Below, piece by piece: positions 62,423-64,000 of a stretch of 64,000 nucleotides of DNA (its first letter is position 1; each line of letters starts with the position of its first letter). The stretch comes from Trachythela sp. YZ-2020. Taxonomy: Eukaryota; Cnidaria; Anthozoa; Malacalcyonacea; Clavulariidae. The translations under genes and the position numbers were made by a program. The notes under the pieces were generated by a model. The model was not told the DNA's origin and did no database searches. It was given only the letters and a program-made list of their open reading frames with translations. The DNA is taken from NCBI GenBank assembly GCA_016169945.1, contig JADLSH010000379.1:2570001-2634000 (forward strand), in the 5' to 3' direction.

Positions 62423-63523
62423 ATGGCTAAAAAAGCTTCCAAAAAAGTATCTTTGGAACATTCCGCTTAAATTCGGGCTGCATACCAACTGTCAAAAAAT
62501 CGAGGGACAAGGCTTTTAGAAATGTTTCCGCAGTATTCTAAAGCTGTAATATATAAGCACGCCAAGAAGTCTCCAAATGGTGAGGCTGTTTTTGATAAGA
62601 GAAGGCGAAATAGAGGTAGAGCAACAAAGTTATATCTTCAGGACAAGAGAAGTATAGTGCGCGCGGTCAAAAGTCTCCGAGAGAAAGAAGATTCCTTTAA
62701 GTCTAAGCGTATTCAGCTGGAAAGTGGTGTAAACCATGTAACCAGTCGAACTGTTCGTAATCACTTGAATGAAGAGGGTTACTGGTATTTACAGACGAGA
62801 AAGAAAGGTCTTCTTCATGCCAAAGATCTAAAATCTAGAGCCAAGTCTTGCATGAAGATAAGAAAGCAACAACTATAGGGGACGAATTCTGGAGAACTGG
62901 TATATCGTTCTATTTAGATGGGAAGGGATTTCAGTACAAAAGTAACCCTTACGACCAGGCACGTGCACCAGGCGCTCGGGAATGGAGAAAACGAGGAGAG
63001 GGTTTAAAATTTAATTGCACAGCCAAAGGGAAGAAAGAAGGTTGCATTAATGTAAATTTCATGGTAGCTATATCCTACGGCAAAGGTGTTGTTCTTTGCG
63101 AGCAGTATGATGGGACAATTACGGGGGGGAAATTGCCGCAATTGTTAAGTCGTCATTTCGAAAAGCATTTAAAAAATCTTCAAACCCAAAGGCGAAAAGG
63201 TTTCTCATGGATGGATGCTCAAGGCAAAATTCCAAGATGGCAATGCGTGCTATTGAGAAAGTGGGTGGAGTAGTGTTCAAAATTCCTCAAAGAAGCCCTG
63301 ACCTCAATCCAATTGAAAATGTTTTCCAAACTCTAACTGTTCGTTTAAATAATGATGCAACCGAGAAGCAAATTACAAGAGAAAGCTTTGCGGAATTATC
63401 AACTCGGGTAAAAGAAACTATACGTTGGATTTTAGTGCTGAAGAAATTGACAAAATTAGTGATAGCATGGATAGAAGGATCACCGCAGTTATAAAAGGAA
63501 ACGGTCAAAGAACCAAGTATTAG
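62423..63523 (+). pseudogene. Decayed Tc1-like (IS630/Tc1/mariner) transposase
   Basis: ATG at 62423 starts MAKKASKKVSLEHSA, then an in-frame TAA at 62468. Downstream, the frame gives a helix-turn-helix-like N-terminal part (AAYQLSKNRGTRLLEMF, YSKAVIYKHAKKSPNG, SRTVRNHLNEEGYWY). A frameshift near 62850 leads to ISFYLDGKGFQYKSNPYDQA with the first catalytic Asp. Another near 63210 leads to MDGCSRQNSKMAMRAIEKVG and FKIPQRSPDLNPIENVFQTL, which carries the third acidic residue. A third near 63430 leads to EEIDKISDSMDRRITAVIKG and TAG at 63521. In the second motif Cys stands where the catalytic Asp is expected. I could not find matching terminal inverted repeats. It is inactive by four independent lesions. 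Confidence 0.9.
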
Positions 63524-63749
63524 TTTAACTTGAAGTTAACATATCATATATTTTTTGTTGACCAGTACATTTTTGACACATTTTACCAGAAAAAAACCAT
63601 TTAATAGTAGTGTAAGAGAGTTACTCTTAAAATCTTATCAGTCGGTTAGTACACGTTAGATTTTTCCGGTAAATATGGTGTCATAATGAGAGTTTTTCCC
63701 AACGAAGCTCGTTTATATTATAAGTAATGAAACTCTGACATAAATCACT

Positions 63750-63978
63750 ACATGTTACATCATGTTACACTACAAGTTACACTACATGTTAGACCAAAAC
63801 TATTATATTTTACTACAGCTCTTGACATTTTACAACAAGTTACACCTACTTTTTAAAAAACTATAGTGTTTATTTAAAAGGTAGGTGTAACATGTTGTAA
63901 CATGTCATGAACTATAATAAAATATAGTAATTTTAGTGTAACATGTGGTGTATTGGTGTAACATGATGTAACATGTGT
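63750..63978. mobile_element. Long foldback element with ATGTTACA-rich arms
   Basis: Left arm ACATGTTACATCATGTTACA ... TTACAACAAGTTACACCTAC is mirrored by GTAGGTGTAACATGTTGTAA ... TGTAACATGATGTAACATGT. Arms are about 95-100 bp with an AT-rich loop of about 30 bp. Each arm has sub-repeats of GTTACA(C/T). It is non-coding. Confidence 0.85.
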
Positions 63979-64000
63979 ACCTAAAGATATATTATAATAC

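Overview
The window looks like nuclear DNA of an AT-rich invertebrate animal. Short exons carry GT-AG splice sites, genes are separated by long repeat-filled stretches, and MITEs, tRNA-derived SINEs, a Tc1-like transposase relic and a non-LTR retrotransposon fragment are present. The transposase and repeat types would fit a cnidarian (perhaps an anthozoan), but that placement is inference from memory of repeat families.

Layout. 0-28 kb is gene-poor. It holds dispersed repeats, several MITE families, a 25-bp minisatellite (13.8-14.6 kb), a 10/20-bp minisatellite (26.1-26.7 kb), and two candidate first exons of secreted proteins on the minus strand (7.84-7.95 kb and 19.92-20.02 kb).

28.8-57.4 kb is one large minus-strand gene that I could assemble exon by exon. 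Twenty-four coding exons join in phase from an ATG at 54647 to a TAG at 28796, giving a predicted 987-residue protein. From the N terminus it has a PH domain, a short coiled coil, an unrecognised domain, a long Ser/Pro-rich linker, a PDZ domain that appears split by an insertion of about 115 residues, and a helical and Ser-rich C terminus. I do not recognise the family; a scaffold or adaptor role is inferred from PH plus PDZ. Its introns are crowded with MITEs, foldbacks, microsatellites and nested transposons. A TATA-like box (57464-57470) and a non-coding first exon lie about 120-150 bp downstream of the poly(A) signal of the next gene.

That next gene, also on the minus strand, is represented only by the 3' exon of a trypsin-like serine protease (57642-58189). 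It carries the catalytic Asp and Ser, but no exon with the catalytic His was found in the window. Immediately upstream lies a 4-kb satellite (58330-62273) built from a 9-bp unit with almost no stop codon in any frame, so it yields spurious ORFs of more than 1,300 codons on both strands.

The right end holds a decayed Tc1-like transposase (62423-63523) and a long foldback element (63750-63978).

Most interesting are the split-PDZ gene, a candidate poison exon at 54451-54481, the six-frame-open satellite, and datable nested insertions with clean target-site duplications.
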